A DNA stretch of 64,000 bases from Marinagarivorans algicola (GTDB taxonomy: Bacteria; Pseudomonadota; Gammaproteobacteria; Pseudomonadales; Cellvibrionaceae): assembly GCF_001292705.1 (NCBI RefSeq), contig NZ_LGAK01000001.1, forward strand, positions 124,001 through 188,000, in the 5' to 3' direction. A program made the translations under genes and the position numbers. The notes beneath the pieces were generated by a model. The model did no database searches, had not been told where the DNA came from, and saw nothing but the letters and a program-made list of their open reading frames with translations. Positions 46,130 through 54,151 of this stretch are shown here, piece by piece. Within the stretch, counting starts at the first letter, position 1, and every line of letters starts with the position of its first letter.

Positions 46130-47902
46130 TTAGTATGAGCGAACCGTTGGTTCAAAAGCTTTCATTGTTTTGGGTGTGAAGTTAACTGCGCGCTTGCCAA
46201 CGCGTTTTTCGCCGGGGAAGTACAGCGAGTGGCATAACCAGTTCTCATCATCACGCTCTTGGAAGTCGTCACGCGCATGTGCACCACGCGATTCTTTGCG
46301 CTCTTCGGCGGCGATGGCTGTTGCCTCGGCAACTTCGAGTAAGTTTTGCACCTCGAGCGCCTCAATACGGGCGGTGTTAAACGCGTTACTTTTATCGTCG
46401 AGCTTAATATTGCTAATGCGCTCGCGTAAATCGGCGATTTTCTTAATACCTTCTTGCATAAATTCACCTTTGCGGAAAACGCCAAAGTGATTTTGCATTA
46501 CTGTTTGTAGTTCTTTACGCAAGGCAGGCGCTGACTCGCCGTTATTGGTATTGTTTAGAGCGTTTAAGCGTGTACTAGCGGCTTCAATATCGGTTTGCGA
46601 GGCTTCGCGCAGCTCAATACCTTCACGCAGAGCTTTTTCGAGATATAAACCGGCCGAACGACCAAAAACAACAAGATCGAGCAGTGAGTTACCGCCAAGA
46701 CGGTTAGCGCCGTGTACAGAGACACATGCAACTTCACCAACAGCGTAGAGGCCGTCAATAATTTTATCGTTACCATTGGCATCTTGTGTCATGGCTTGGC
46801 CATTGATGTTGGTAGTTACACCACCCATCATGTAATGACACGTGGGAACAACAGGAATGGGTGCCTTGACGGGGTCAACATGTGCAAAGGTGCGCGACAA
46901 TTCCAAAATACCGGGCAATTTAGCGTTCAGCGCTTTTTCACCAAGGTGGTCAAGCTTGAGCAATACATGGTCGCCATCTGGCCCGCAGCCACGACCCTCA
47001 AGAATTTCTAACACCATTGAGCGTGCTACAACATCGCGGCCTGCGAGGTCTTTGGCGTTAGGTGCGTAGCGCTCCATAAAACGCTCGCCATCTTTGTTAA
47101 TGAGATAGCCGCCTTCGCCGCGACAACCCTCGGTCACGAGTGTTCCAGCACCATGAATACCAGTGGGGTGAAATTGCCACATTTCAATGTCTTGTGCTGG
47201 GGCGCCGGCGCGTAGTGCCATGCCAATACCGTCGCCAGTATTAATATGAGCGTTAGTGGTTGAGGCGTAAATACGGCCTGCACCCCCGGTCGCAAGTACG
47301 GTGGCTTTTGATTTGATAAAAACAGTTTCGCCATCTTCAATGTTGATGGCAATAACACCTACAACGGCGCCGTCTTGGTTTTTAACAAGATCAACAGCAA
47401 ACCACTCATTAAAGAAAGTTGTATTGCTTTTAATGTTTTGTTGGTAAAGCGTATGCAGTAGTGCGTGGCCTGTACGGTCAGCGGCTGCACAGGTACGTGC
47501 TGCTTGGCCGCCGCGACCAAAGTCTTTTGATTGCCCACCAAAAGGACGCTGATAAATACGGCCTTTTTCAGTACGTGAAAAAGGTAGGCCCATATGCTCT
47601 AGCTCGAAGACCGCTTCAGGGCCAACAGAGCACATGTATTCGATCGCGTCTTGGTCTCCGATATAATCAGAGCCTTTGACGGTATCGTACATGTGCCAGC
47701 GCCAATCATCGTTGGGATCGTCGCTTGCAATGGCGCAGGTAATACCGCCTTGTGCAGAAACAGTGTGTGATCGAGTGGGAAAGACTTTAGTGATAACTGC
47801 CGTTTTAAAACCCGATTGCGCCATTTGCAAAGCAGCGCGCATACCTGCGCCGCCGCCGCCAATAACGATGCCGTCAAAAGTAATTGTTCTCATAGTGCCC
47901 AT
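46130..47902 (-). CDS. sdhA: Succinate dehydrogenase flavoprotein subunit
   Basis: 590 aa. FAD-binding [17 protein letters not shown], covalent flavin His in [14 protein letters not shown], substrate-site Arg and His in [20 protein letters not shown], then [18 protein letters not shown]. Oxidises succinate to fumarate on the cytoplasmic face. Start at ATG 47902 with GGGGAG upstream; an ATG three codons in (47893) is also possible. Confidence 0.97.
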   Translation of the reverse strand: MGTMRTITFDGIVIGGGGAGMRAALQMAQSGFKTAVITKVFPTRSHTVSAQGGITCAIASDDPNDDWRWHMYDTVKGSDYIGDQDAIEYMCSVGPEAVFELEHMGLPFSRTEKGRIYQRPFGGQSKDFGRGGQAARTCAAADRTGHALLHTLYQQNIKSNTTFFNEWFAVDLVKNQDGAVVGVIAINIEDGETVFIKSKATVLATGGAGRIYASTTNAHINTGDGIGMALRAGAPAQDIEMWQFHPTGIHGAGTLVTEGCRGEGGYLINKDGERFMERYAPNAKDLAGRDVVARSMVLEILEGRGCGPDGDHVLLKLDHLGEKALNAKLPGILELSRTFAHVDPVKAPIPVVPTCHYMMGGVTTNINGQAMTQDANGNDKIIDGLYAVGEVACVSVHGANRLGGNSLLDLVVFGRSAGLYLEKALREGIELREASQTDIEAASTRLNALNNTNNGESAPALRKELQTVMQNHFGVFRKGEFMQEGIKKIADLRERISNIKLDDKSNAFNTARIEALEVQNLLEVAEATAIAAEERKESRGAHARDDFQERDDENWLCHSLYFPGEKRVGKRAVNFTPKTMKAFEPTVRSY

Positions 47903-47905
47903 TCG

Positions 47906-48286
47906 TTAGGCTCCCCACAAAATGTCGATACCCCAGACGAGGTAAGCGATGGTGATGATTGCATATGTTAATAATACGAGTAAGCGCAAGCTTAAGGCCT
48001 TGCTGCCAACCATGCGTGGCGTTAGGTAGTCGGTCACCACGCCCCACAAGCCAATCCAGCCGTGCGCTGCAATACTGAGCAGTGCGAGTACGCTAAAAAT
48101 GCGCATCCATGACTGGCTAAATAAATGCTGCCACGTGGCGTAGTCTATATTGGGTGTAGTGACAATAAAGCCTGCAAGAAATAACGTATAAGCGGCTAAG
48201 ATAACAGCGCTAACACGTTGAATAATCCAGTCAGAAACGCCATTGCGTCCGAAGGTAGTAGCTGATGTAACAACATGATTTACCAT
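47906..48286 (-). CDS. sdhD: Succinate dehydrogenase membrane anchor subunit SdhD
   Basis: 126 aa, three membrane helices. The signature GVSDWIIQRVSAVILAAYTL and the heme-ligand His region SIAAHGWIGLWGVVTDYL (quinone-site Tyr-Asp pair shifted to TDY) are present. It anchors SdhAB and, with SdhC, binds heme b and ubiquinone. Overlaps sdhC by 7 bp. Confidence 0.93.
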   Translation of the reverse strand: MVNHVVTSATTFGRNGVSDWIIQRVSAVILAAYTLFLAGFIVTTPNIDYATWQHLFSQSWMRIFSVLALLSIAAHGWIGLWGVVTDYLTPRMVGSKALSLRLLVLLTYAIITIAYLVWGIDILWGA

Positions 48287-48657
48287 AGTAAAAAGCCTCC
48301 GATAGCAAGAATGGCTATGGCTGAAAGAGCAATAACAATTTTGGCACCTGTGCGCCCGCCTTCTAAGGTTTCGCCAATGCCCATATCCATAATCAGGTGC
48401 CTAATGCCCGCAACGGTATGGTAAGCCAGTGCGGCCAATACGCCCCAAACAATCAATAAGGCAATGGGGTGAGAGAGCGTTTGTTTAAGTTCGTTAAAGC
48501 TTTGCTCAGACGCTAAGCTGCTATCTAGCATCCAAAGTAAAACCAAAACACCGCCGAGCATGATCAGTCCAGATACCCGATGGGTAATGGACACGAGAGC
48601 AGTGACTGGGAGAGAGATTGTTGAGATGTCGAGATTGACTGGCCTGTCTTTTTTCAC
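48280..48657 (-). CDS. sdhC: Succinate dehydrogenase cytochrome b556 subunit SdhC
   Basis: 125 aa. N-terminus RPVNLDISTISLPVTALVSI, then THRVSGLIMLGGVLVLL, the family quinone-site Ser/Arg segment; the heme His is in ALAYHTVAGIRHLIMDMG. Three membrane helices. First gene of the minus-strand TCA run, divergent from gltA. Confidence 0.94.
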   Translation of the reverse strand: MKKDRPVNLDISTISLPVTALVSITHRVSGLIMLGGVLVLLWMLDSSLASEQSFNELKQTLSHPIALLIVWGVLAALAYHTVAGIRHLIMDMGIGETLEGGRTGAKIVIALSAIAILAIGGFLLW

Positions 48658-49358
48658 GTTCGTACCACGTCTTGTTAGTTAAAATGGTTGGTTTTGTGAA
48701 TAAACATTATTTTTTAAATAACCCGAAGGTTGAAAATACTGAGTTTGTTATTACACTCTGTGAGTGCGAAGCGTACTTTTTGACTATCTATTATGCATCG
48801 CGTACAGTCATTGAGTGTTTGGTAGAGCGCCAGCAATAAAGTTAAGCCTTAAAATGTGCACAACTTTCATTTACTGCTTTTAAAAGCCCTAAAAACGCGC
48901 AAGATTATAGAGACACACCATACAAATTACAAACAGACTTTCGCTTCTTCTATTGTTACTGCTCAGGGCTATAAATGGCTTTAAAGGCGAGAGGTAAATA
49001 ATCTTTACGGACTTTTATGGTGTCTTTTTGCATGCCCTTATTCAATTAAAGCAGACAATTCCTTAGCTTGTATGATTAATTAGTTCCTATCAATGTGGAT
49101 TTTTCACTATACTAGGCGCCTTTAGTTTCGAAGTTGCAATATCCAGCAGAGCAAAAAGCAACGCTGTTCAGGGTGAGTCAGTGAATGAATTGGCCTGCAG
49201 TAGCGCTTGATGGAGTAAACCCTGCGGTTTATTTTATGACTCTAAAGGTAGGCAAAGCGTACTTAATAGTATGATTGTCTGTTTGGGATATTCATTTTAG
49301 AAGTTATGCGTATTACTTTACTTTTTACTTAATGATAAATCAGTTACAGGAGTCGGGA
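48658..49358. other. Divergent sdhC-gltA control region
   Basis: 701 bp with no protein gene that I accept. It must hold both promoters. A TATACT -10-like element (49108-49113) lies about 245 bp before gltA, with a poor -35. Closer to gltA are a 29-codon ORF (49185-49274) and inside it a TAAACC-CTGC-GGTTTA stem (49216-49231), either of which could mark a leader. Such long divergent regions usually carry operators for carbon and oxygen control; I cannot name a regulator. Confidence 0.6.
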
Positions 49359-50648
49359 ATGACTGAAAAGAAAGCACAACTGACCATCGAGGGCACAGAT
49401 CTAGCGATTGATTTGCCCATTCGCTCTGGTACCGTTGGCCCAGACGTCATTGATGTGGGCGCATTAACAAAGAATGGCTTTTTCACTTACGATCCCGGGT
49501 TTGTCTCTACTGCGGCTTGTGAATCGTCTATTACTTATATTGATGGCGGTAAAGGTGTGCTTTTGCATCGCGGTTTCCCCATTGATGTATTGGCCGAAAA
49601 CTCTAGCTACCTCGAAAGCTGTTATCTTTTATTACACGGCGAGCTGCCAACTGCTGAGCAACTTGAAGAATTTGAAGGCGCTATTACTCATCACACGATG
49701 GTGCATGAGTCTATTCATCAATTCTTTGAAGGCTTCCATCACAATGCGCATCCCATGGCTAAAATGTGCGGCGCGGTAGGGTCCTTGTCAGCTTTTTATC
49801 ATGATGATTTAGATATCACCAATGAAAAGCATCGCATCACAGCAGCGTATCGCTTAGTCGCTAAAATGCCTACGCTGGCAGCTATGTGCTACAAACATCA
49901 TGTTGGGCAGCCATTTTTATACCCCGACAATAGCTTAGGCTATGCCGAAAACTTTTTACGTATGATGTTTGGTACCCCATGCGAAGAGTATAAAGTGAAT
50001 CCTGTGCTGGCTAAGGCTATGGATCGCATCTTCTTATTGCATGCTGATCACGAACAAAATGCTTCAACCTCAACGGTGCGTTTGGCTGGTTCTTCTGGTG
50101 CTAACCCTTATGCATGTATTGCAGCGGGTATTGCGACTTTGTGGGGGCCTGCTCATGGTGGTGCCAACGAAGCTGTTTTACAAATGCTAGAAGAAATTGG
50201 TGATGAAAGTAATATTGATGCTTACATTGCTAAAGCGAAAGATAAAAATGATCCATTCCGCCTGATGGGCTTTGGACACCGAGTGTATAAAAACTTTGAC
50301 CCCCGCGCTAAAGTGATGAAGCAAACCTGTGGTGAAGTATTTGCTGAGCTAGGTGTAGAAAACGACCCGCTGCTACGTATTGCTAAGCGCCTAGAGCAGA
50401 TTGCTTTAGAAGACCCCTATTTTGTAGAGAAAAAGTTATACCCCAACGTTGATTTTTACTCGGGTATTATCATGAAGGCTATCGGGATTCCGACTGAAAT
50501 GTTCACCGTTATATTCGCTGTGGGCCGTACCGTCGGCTGGATTGCACATTGGCACGAAATGATTTCTCAGGGTACGCGCATTGGGCGTCCTCGCCAGTTG
50601 TATACAGGCTATGATGCGCGCGAGTATGTTCCTGTAGAAAAACGCTAA
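49359..50648 (+). CDS. gltA: Citrate synthase
   Basis: 429 aa from ATG 49359, behind ACAGGAG; the frame extends to 49275 but the extra 28 residues are unlike the family. Type II hexameric enzyme: GFTYDPGF-like [27 protein letters not shown], catalytic His in [22 protein letters not shown], and [14 protein letters not shown], Asp in VDFYSG. Condenses oxaloacetate and acetyl-CoA. Divergent from sdhC; a terminator follows. Confidence 0.97.
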   Translation: MTEKKAQLTIEGTDLAIDLPIRSGTVGPDVIDVGALTKNGFFTYDPGFVSTAACESSITYIDGGKGVLLHRGFPIDVLAENSSYLESCYLLLHGELPTAEQLEEFEGAITHHTMVHESIHQFFEGFHHNAHPMAKMCGAVGSLSAFYHDDLDITNEKHRITAAYRLVAKMPTLAAMCYKHHVGQPFLYPDNSLGYAENFLRMMFGTPCEEYKVNPVLAKAMDRIFLLHADHEQNASTSTVRLAGSSGANPYACIAAGIATLWGPAHGGANEAVLQMLEEIGDESNIDAYIAKAKDKNDPFRLMGFGHRVYKNFDPRAKVMKQTCGEVFAELGVENDPLLRIAKRLEQIALEDPYFVEKKLYPNVDFYSGIIMKAIGIPTEMFTVIFAVGRTVGWIAHWHEMISQGTRIGRPRQLYTGYDAREYVPVEKR

Positions 50649-50661
50649 ATGGTTTTATTTT

Positions 50662-50686
50662 AAAGCGCTCATTGAGCGCTTTTTTT
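50662..50686 (+). terminator. Rho-independent terminator after gltA
   Basis: AAAGCGCT, loop CATTG, AGCGCTTT, then further T residues, 14 bp after the gltA stop. Confidence 0.9.
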
Positions 50687-50888
50687 ATGTCTGTTATGTG
50701 ACGGGAATGACTTGATGTTGGGCTACCTTGTAGATGCTTTGTCTGTATTTGATAGGCGCGTATTGGCACGCCCCTGTACTGGATATACCTGATAAGGGTG
50801 TGCCTCAAAATGGAGCGGGCCGGTCTTTTTAGTGTTAAAACACGTCATTGTGTGTGTTTTTGTCGGGCGGGGGCGCTCAATACGCAGT

Positions 50889-50902
50889 TAGCCTATAGGC
50901 TA
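50889..50902. promoter_or_regulatory. Perfect 14-bp palindrome upstream of tesB
   Basis: TAGCCTATAGGCTA reads the same on both strands and lies 119 bp before the tesB start. It could be an operator for a homodimeric regulator. No regulator gene is nearby. Confidence 0.35.
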
Positions 50903-51020
50903 CGTGTTACCCTAATACACACTAATGTGCGCTCTTGCTTGTCATGGCTACTTTTGTGATGGCCTATATTATGGTGGTTTGTTGCGCGCCATATTTAATT
51001 ATTCAGTGCTCGGGAATGCT

Positions 51021-51854
51021 ATGAAGTCAACATTGCAGGACGTTTTAACACTAGAGCCACTAGGCTCAGATGTTTTTCGCGCAATTCACCACAAAGAAAA
51101 CTTCCAAAGTACACTATTTGGTGGTCAGGTACTGGCCCAGTCATTAATGGCCGCGGGCTTAACTGTTGAAGGCAGTCGGCCACATTCGATGCACACGTAT
51201 TTTTTGCGTGCCGGTAGTAGTCAAGCGCCAGTTGATTACCGTGTGGTACGCAACCGTGACGGACGAAGCTTTAGTCATCGCACAGTCAATGCAGAACAAA
51301 ATGGTCAATTAATCTTTACGGCTATGGTGTCGTTCCACGGGGAAGACCAGGGCTTTGAGCATGCAGACTCTTGGCAGCAAGAGCCCGCTCGACCTGAGCT
51401 GGCCAAGGTGCAAGCATCCCCAGAGCTAGCTCCAAACCAGCCCGGGTTGGAGGTTGATGCATTTGCGTTTTACCCTTTAACAAAAGGCATGCTATCGACC
51501 AGTGGCGAGCAAGAGGCTGCCACGCTATTTTGGATGCGTTGCGTAGAGCCTTTACAAAATACGCCACTGGTGCAAGCTTGTGCTTTGGCTTATGCCTCTG
51601 ATTTTGGTTTACTCGCAACTTCGCTAGCCAAGCATCCCGCATCACTGTTTAGTGGTCAGGTGATGGGGGCCAGTATCGATCATGCGCTGTGGTTTCACGA
51701 GCATGATTTTTGTTTGAATGATTGGCTATTTTATGAAATTGACAGCCCTTGGGCTGGTCACGCGAGAGGCTTTTCACGGGGTAAAATATTTAATGATCAA
51801 GGGCAACTACTGGCCAGTTCTTCACAAGAAGGCCTCATACGCCCTAAGTCTTAA
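51021..51854 (+). CDS. tesB: Acyl-CoA thioesterase II
   Basis: 277 aa from ATG 51021 with CGGGAA upstream, against 286 in E. coli; the 32-residue upstream extension (from 50925) is unlikely. Double hot-dog fold: LFGGQVLAQSLMAAG, SMHTYFLRAGS, VVRNRDGRSFSHRTV, then the second domain with ASIDHALWFHEHD and LFYEIDSPWAGHARGFSRG (catalytic Asp region). It hydrolyses medium and long acyl-CoA to free acid and CoA. Confidence 0.94.
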   Translation: MKSTLQDVLTLEPLGSDVFRAIHHKENFQSTLFGGQVLAQSLMAAGLTVEGSRPHSMHTYFLRAGSSQAPVDYRVVRNRDGRSFSHRTVNAEQNGQLIFTAMVSFHGEDQGFEHADSWQQEPARPELAKVQASPELAPNQPGLEVDAFAFYPLTKGMLSTSGEQEAATLFWMRCVEPLQNTPLVQACALAYASDFGLLATSLAKHPASLFSGQVMGASIDHALWFHEHDFCLNDWLFYEIDSPWAGHARGFSRGKIFNDQGQLLASSSQEGLIRPKS

Positions 51855-51923
51855 CTTTTCTAGTATACGAGAGGCCTTCAGTTAGCCTCTTTTTGGTTTG
51901 TGTGGCTCAATAAAAGGACTGCG

Positions 51924-53090
51924 TCAATATTTTGAGGCTGTCTCATCTTGCGTGTGCTCTTCTATCTTTTCTAGGCTCAACTCGCCAAGGCCCGATTCGG
52001 CAGCGGGCGAGCTTCCCTCTGAGGCGAGCTTGATACGTAATCGCAAGTTATTGGGTGAGTCGGCGTGAGCCATGGTATCTTCAAAACTTACTTTACCTGC
52101 CTGATACAACTTAAATAAAGCCGCATCAAAGGTTTGCATGCCGAGGTTTTCGGACTTTTCCATAATTTCTTTAATTTCGGGCAAACGATTTTTTAAGATA
52201 AGTTCTTGAATGGTTTTTGTGCCCAGTAGCACCTCGATGGCCGCGCAGCGCTTGCCATCAACAGTGGGGACTAACCGCTGAGAGACAAACGCTTTTAAAT
52301 TTTGTGATAAGCCTAGCATCAGTTGTTGCCGACGCTCTTCCGGGAAGAGGTTTATAATGCGCTCAAGTGCTTGGTTTGCATTGTTAGCATGTAATGTAGA
52401 AATCGCTAAATGCCCAGTCTCGGCAAACTCTAGGGCATGCTCCATGGTTTCGCGGTCGCGAATTTCACCAATTAATATCACATCGGGTGCTTGCCTTAAG
52501 GTATTTTTGAGTGCGGCTTTAAATGTGCGGGTATCTACACCCACTTCGCGTTGGTTAACCACACTTTTTTTATGTTTATGAACGTACTCAACCGGATCTT
52601 CGATGGTAATAATGTGGCCGCCTGTGGTGCTATTTCTGTGATCAATCAAGGCCGCTAAAGAGGTCGATTTTCCTGAGCCCGTACCGCCTACAAAAAGCAC
52701 TAATCCACGCTTGGTCATCACCACTTCTTTGAGTATTTCGGGTAGGCCTAGGTCGTCAAAATTAGGGATTTGCGTATTAATATTACGCGCCACAATGGAG
52801 ACCTCATTGCGCTGCTTAAAAATATTAATTCTAAACCTGCCCACATTGTGAATAGAAATGGCTAGGTTCATTTCTAATTCTTCTTCAAATTCTTTTCGTT
52901 GTTTGCTGTCCATAATGGCATTGGCAATGTCTTGTATTTGCCCACCTGTAAACGGGGTTTGTGCCAGTGGTTTAAGTGTGCCTTGAAACTTAGCGCAAGG
53001 CGGTGCCCCCGTACTGAGGTAAAGGTCTGAGCCGTCTTTTTTCGCTAAAATATTTAAGTATTGATCAATTGGGGTGTCCACAGTTTTCAT
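51924..53090 (-). CDS. pilU: Type IV pilus retraction ATPase, PilT/PilU family (probably PilU)
   Basis: 388 aa from ATG 53090; the frame extends to GTG 53111 without a ribosome site. AAGGAG lies just before 53090, at unusually tight spacing. Walker A GGTGSGKSTSLAA, Asp box TIEDPVEYVHKHKKS, Walker B VILIGEIRDRETM and His box GHLAISTLHANNANQALERI. No zinc Cys cluster, unlike PilB and GspE. Features MEKSENLGMQTFDAALFKLY and a long C-terminal acidic tail favour PilU over PilT. pilT, its usual neighbour, is not present. Confidence 0.88.
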   Translation of the reverse strand: MKTVDTPIDQYLNILAKKDGSDLYLSTGAPPCAKFQGTLKPLAQTPFTGGQIQDIANAIMDSKQRKEFEEELEMNLAISIHNVGRFRINIFKQRNEVSIVARNINTQIPNFDDLGLPEILKEVVMTKRGLVLFVGGTGSGKSTSLAALIDHRNSTTGGHIITIEDPVEYVHKHKKSVVNQREVGVDTRTFKAALKNTLRQAPDVILIGEIRDRETMEHALEFAETGHLAISTLHANNANQALERIINLFPEERRQQLMLGLSQNLKAFVSQRLVPTVDGKRCAAIEVLLGTKTIQELILKNRLPEIKEIMEKSENLGMQTFDAALFKLYQAGKVSFEDTMAHADSPNNLRLRIKLASEGSSPAAESGLGELSLEKIEEHTQDETASKY

Positions 53091-53179
53091 GCTCCTTGAA
53101 AAAATCTGCACGAAGAGGTTTAAGCGCGGCGGCCATTACTGTGAGTATAGACGGGGTTTGGCTGTGTAAAGCGTGGTTT

Positions 53180-53539
53180 TTATTCGTATTGGTTATATTT
53201 TTTAGCACTGCCCTTTACTTTATCTATGGGGTATTTTTGCTCGTTTTTGTGTGTTTTGTGTGCAATTGCAGTGGGAAGATCAATGTTTAATACACTGGCG
53301 AGCCTAAGGGTGTACAACAGTACATCAACCACCTCTTCGCTAACGGCCTGATGGGTATGGTTATCAAGTGTGCCCGAGGCCTCCTCTGTGAGCCACTGAA
53401 AATGCTCCATTAACTCTGAGCATTCAACACTCAATGCCATGCTTAAATTTTTAGGGCTATGAAATTGTTCCCAGTCGCGCTCTTGTGCAAACGCTTCAAG
53501 GTATTGGGTAATGTTGTGTAGAGTGTCAAAGTGTTTCAT
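53180..53539 (-). CDS. MazG-like nucleotide pyrophosphohydrolase
   Basis: 119 aa, the length of the RS21-C6/dCTPase type all-alpha NTP pyrophosphatases. Metal-binding pairs are ECSELMEHFQW (ExxE) and EEVVDVLLYTLRLA (ExxD). Further helix KNLSMALSVE and Lys-rich C-terminus (KTHKNEQKYP) match the family. It should hydrolyse a (d)NTP to (d)NMP and pyrophosphate, a housecleaning role. 89 bp before pilU on the minus strand. Confidence 0.9.
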   Translation of the reverse strand: MKHFDTLHNITQYLEAFAQERDWEQFHSPKNLSMALSVECSELMEHFQWLTEEASGTLDNHTHQAVSEEVVDVLLYTLRLASVLNIDLPTAIAHKTHKNEQKYPIDKVKGSAKKYNQYE

Positions 53540-53581
53540 AGGTGCCCAAGCTTGGTATCTTTGAGTAGTGACGAATAAGTA

Positions 53582-53998
53582 TTAATCGAAGTGGTTTTTA
53601 CTGCGCATTTTTTTGACGCTACTGCGCTGTGTTTTGGCTTTAATACGACGCTCGACACTGCCGCGAGTGGGTTTTGTGGTCACCCGGTATTTGGGCTTAT
53701 GGCAGGCTTTGATAAAAATAGTTTTTAAGCGCTCGAGGGCGTCGCTTTTGTTTTTTTCTTGGGTGCGGTGGCTTTGCGCTTTAATGGTGAGAATGCGATT
53801 GGCGCTAATACGTGAATCATTGAGTGCATACAGGCGCTCGCGAATAGCCGAGGGCATAGGTGTTTGGTTTAGGTCGACTTGCAAGCAAATTGCTGATGAA
53901 ACTTTATTGACATTTTGCCCGCCTGCACCTTGTGCGCGTATGGCCGATAATTGGATGCACCGCCAAGGAATGCTCAAGGACGCATTAATCAAAAACAT
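53582..53998 (-). CDS. arfB: Alternative ribosome-rescue factor ArfB (YaeJ)
   Basis: 138 aa from ATG 53998, with AGGTGG upstream; the frame to 54148 is spurious. The catalytic GGQ motif is in SAIRAQGAGGQNVNKVSSA, followed by the basic C-terminal tail (KTQRSSVKKMRSK) that enters the mRNA channel of stalled ribosomes. It hydrolyses peptidyl-tRNA on ribosomes without a stop codon. It lacks the codon-recognition domains of RF1 and RF2. Confidence 0.94.
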   Translation of the reverse strand: MFLINASLSIPWRCIQLSAIRAQGAGGQNVNKVSSAICLQVDLNQTPMPSAIRERLYALNDSRISANRILTIKAQSHRTQEKNKSDALERLKTIFIKACHKPKYRVTTKPTRGSVERRIKAKTQRSSVKKMRSKNHFD

Positions 53999-54151
53999 AA
54001 AACCACCTAGATAACTCAGTAGTGCGCAGCTTAGCAGTTTTATCGTAGTTATCGTAGTTTTACGGTATGCACAATCTTGCCGATGGTTGTCTACGCAAGG
54101 CTCGATTATCAGCATCAACATCAATATCAAGCGCCAGCTCTCAAGCACCCA

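Larger units (their letters stand above)
50649..51020. other. gltA-tesB intergenic region
   Basis: 372 bp. It contains the gltA terminator and, 119 bp before tesB, the perfect 14-bp palindrome TAGCCTATAGGCTA (50889-50902). The rest shows no supported gene. Confidence 0.65.

Noticed and set aside
50509-50808. 99-codon minus frame overlapping the gltA end
   Set aside because: It covers the gltA terminator and the last 140 bases of gltA and has no recognisable domain.
53582-54148. Long form of arfB beginning at 54148
   Set aside because: The first 50 residues do not match the family, and a better start with AGGTGG exists at 53998.
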